Positions 62,736 to 64,000 of a DNA stretch of 64,000 nt are shown here, in pieces. The notes under the pieces are model-generated. The model was given only the letters and a program-made list of their open reading frames with translations. It was not told where the DNA came from and searched no databases. The position numbers and the translations under genes were made by a program. Origin of the DNA: Polytrichum commune (Eukaryota > Streptophyta > Polytrichopsida > Polytrichales > Polytrichaceae); NCBI GenBank assembly GCA_950295325.1, contig OX485803.1, forward strand, positions 66,789,554 to 66,853,553. Direction: 5' to 3'. The stretch's first letter is position 1. The number at the start of each line of letters is the position of its first letter.

Positions 62736-63369
62736 CAGGGTTGTTTATCCCGCTGTTATGACGGTGTCGTGCCGTCATGACGTGTCGTGTCGTGACGGAC
62801 CCCTCCATCACGACACAATAGGGTCTACGTAGGGTCAACCTAAGGGGCAGCTAGTAGGGTGGGTAAAATACTTACCTTCTTGCCAAGGTGGTGTCTTATG
62901 TGGCAGAAAAGGCCGACGTGGACGTGGATATGCCTAGCACCAGGTAAACCATTTTGCCATTATGTTTATCATTCTATTAAAATCAAAGTAGTAAAATATA
63001 ACTAAGGAGGGTGTGGGGCGGACGGGGGGGGGGGGGGGGGACGGGGCGGACAGGGGTCGGGAACGGAGCGGACGGGGGTTGGGAACGGGGGCGGACGGGG
63101 GAGGGAACGGGGCGGACGGGGGGGGGGACGGACGGGCGCTAGTAATTTTTTCCCCACTTTACCTCTACTTTGCTGACATGTCATCACACGTGGACATCTT
63201 ACATCCTACGTGTCCGAAATGGGGTAATGTAATTACACATAGAATTCGATAAAATTCAAGTCCGTCAGGATAAAGACAGCATCCGGCATAATGTCATGAC
63301 GGATACGTGTCGTGACGGCACGACATTATGCCGAGATTAGCCTCCGTCACGACACAATAGACAACCCTG
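62736..63369. mobile_element. hAT-type element, 634 bp (family 2)
   Basis: Ends are CAGGGTTGTTTAT and ATAGACAACCCTG, matching but for one base. A perfect 8-bp duplication GGTGAGCC flanks it (62728-62735 and 63370-63377). Next to each end are repeated CGTCATGAC and CGTGTCGTGACGG motifs. CAGGG termini with an 8-bp duplication are typical of hAT elements. No transposase; the centre is a G-rich minisatellite. Confidence 0.9.
63008..63137 (+). repeat. G-rich minisatellite (GGGGCGGACGG type)
   Basis: Repeats of GGGGCGGAC and GGGAACGG with runs of up to 14 G. The dense G-runs on one strand could form G-quadruplexes. It lies wholly within the hAT element. Confidence 0.85.
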
Positions 63370-63377
63370 GGTGAGCC

Positions 63378-64000
63378 TCTTCGTTCATATAGAAATTCTA
63401 GGTACCATACATTATCTTGGTTGATTCAGTGGAAAATTTTACATCGTTCATTCGTCTAATATTCATTTTTTGAAGTTCTAGTTATCAAAAAATTTCATCC
63501 AATTATTTATCATCTATTAACTTATTAATATCGAAGAACAGTTGTCATTAGAATTTTCTATCATCAAGGGAATCCATACTAAATCAAGACAAGATTTCAA
63601 TTGTGACTATCAAAATTAACTTGCCCCCGCGCTACGTCCAATCATCTAAGTGCCTTCACCTCAAAACCTCTGGATGACTTTGGGATCAAAAGAAATATCC
63701 ATTGATCCAATATCGATGTAAAACAACTAAGGTTCTCATCTTTAATATCTAATTTAGCTTACTCCTCATAAATAATTTGTAAATAAAGCATTAAAATTTA
63801 TTATTTAAGCCCTCTTCTCTCTAAACTAATTTCTATCATTAAAACCTTATAATAAAACATTTGATTATGTATATAATCTAAATGATACTAAAGTAAAGAA
63901 TCTTTGGTAAGGAAATGCAAATAAATTCATTATAATCTATATGATGGTGATCACAATGGTAGAACAATTTGACAAAAACACTACAACCTATTCAATTCTT
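63378..64000. other. Intergenic to window end, no gene seen
   Basis: AT-rich sequence without recognisable features. Confidence 0.5.

Overview
This window looks like nuclear DNA from a land plant with a large, repeat-rich genome. The genes have GT-AG introns of 0.26-1.5 kb, the background is AT-rich and full of short mobile elements, and the best-preserved genes are two secreted multicopper oxidases of the plant laccase type. A gymnosperm or other non-angiosperm lineage is my guess, from the loose intron/repeat structure and a fungal-type GH5 gene; the sequence does not prove it.

Layout. 1-1000: a 70-bp tandem satellite. 1289-17185: copy A of a segmental duplication, ending in a complete seven-exon laccase gene (9187-16999, + strand). 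17186-39100: a nest of mobile elements. It holds two related 1.35-kb hAT-type elements (18180-19535 and 31343-32687), a 411-bp derivative (33395-33805), a decayed zinc-finger/transposase-like gene (24621-29375), and a one-exon fungal-type GH5 exo-beta-1,3-glucanase with one frameshift (22068-23368, - strand). It also holds two coding remnants of large unclassified elements (30300-31342 and 35399-38448). The second carries an FCP1/NIF-phosphatase-like stretch and lies between two clusters of a 22-bp palindrome. 39100-47432: mostly anonymous AT-rich DNA. 47433-61557: copy B of the duplication, with a second complete laccase gene (54122-61371). 61558-64000: anonymous DNA with a further hAT element (62736-63369) that has perfect 8-bp target duplications.

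The two laccases have identical exon lengths (135, 152, 239, 129, 213, 744, 149 bp), each coding for 586 residues, with about 24 amino-acid differences by my alignment. Both keep all copper ligands and a signal peptide, so both look functional in apoplastic phenol or monolignol oxidation. Because the flanks and introns are duplicated too, each copy serves as an empty-site control for insertions in the other. This reveals a 528-bp Tourist-like MITE in copy B, and in copy A a 230-bp dispersed repeat and a 165-bp hairpin-bearing insert. All coordinates, exon joins and target duplications were read by eye; family names rest on motif recognition, not on database searches.
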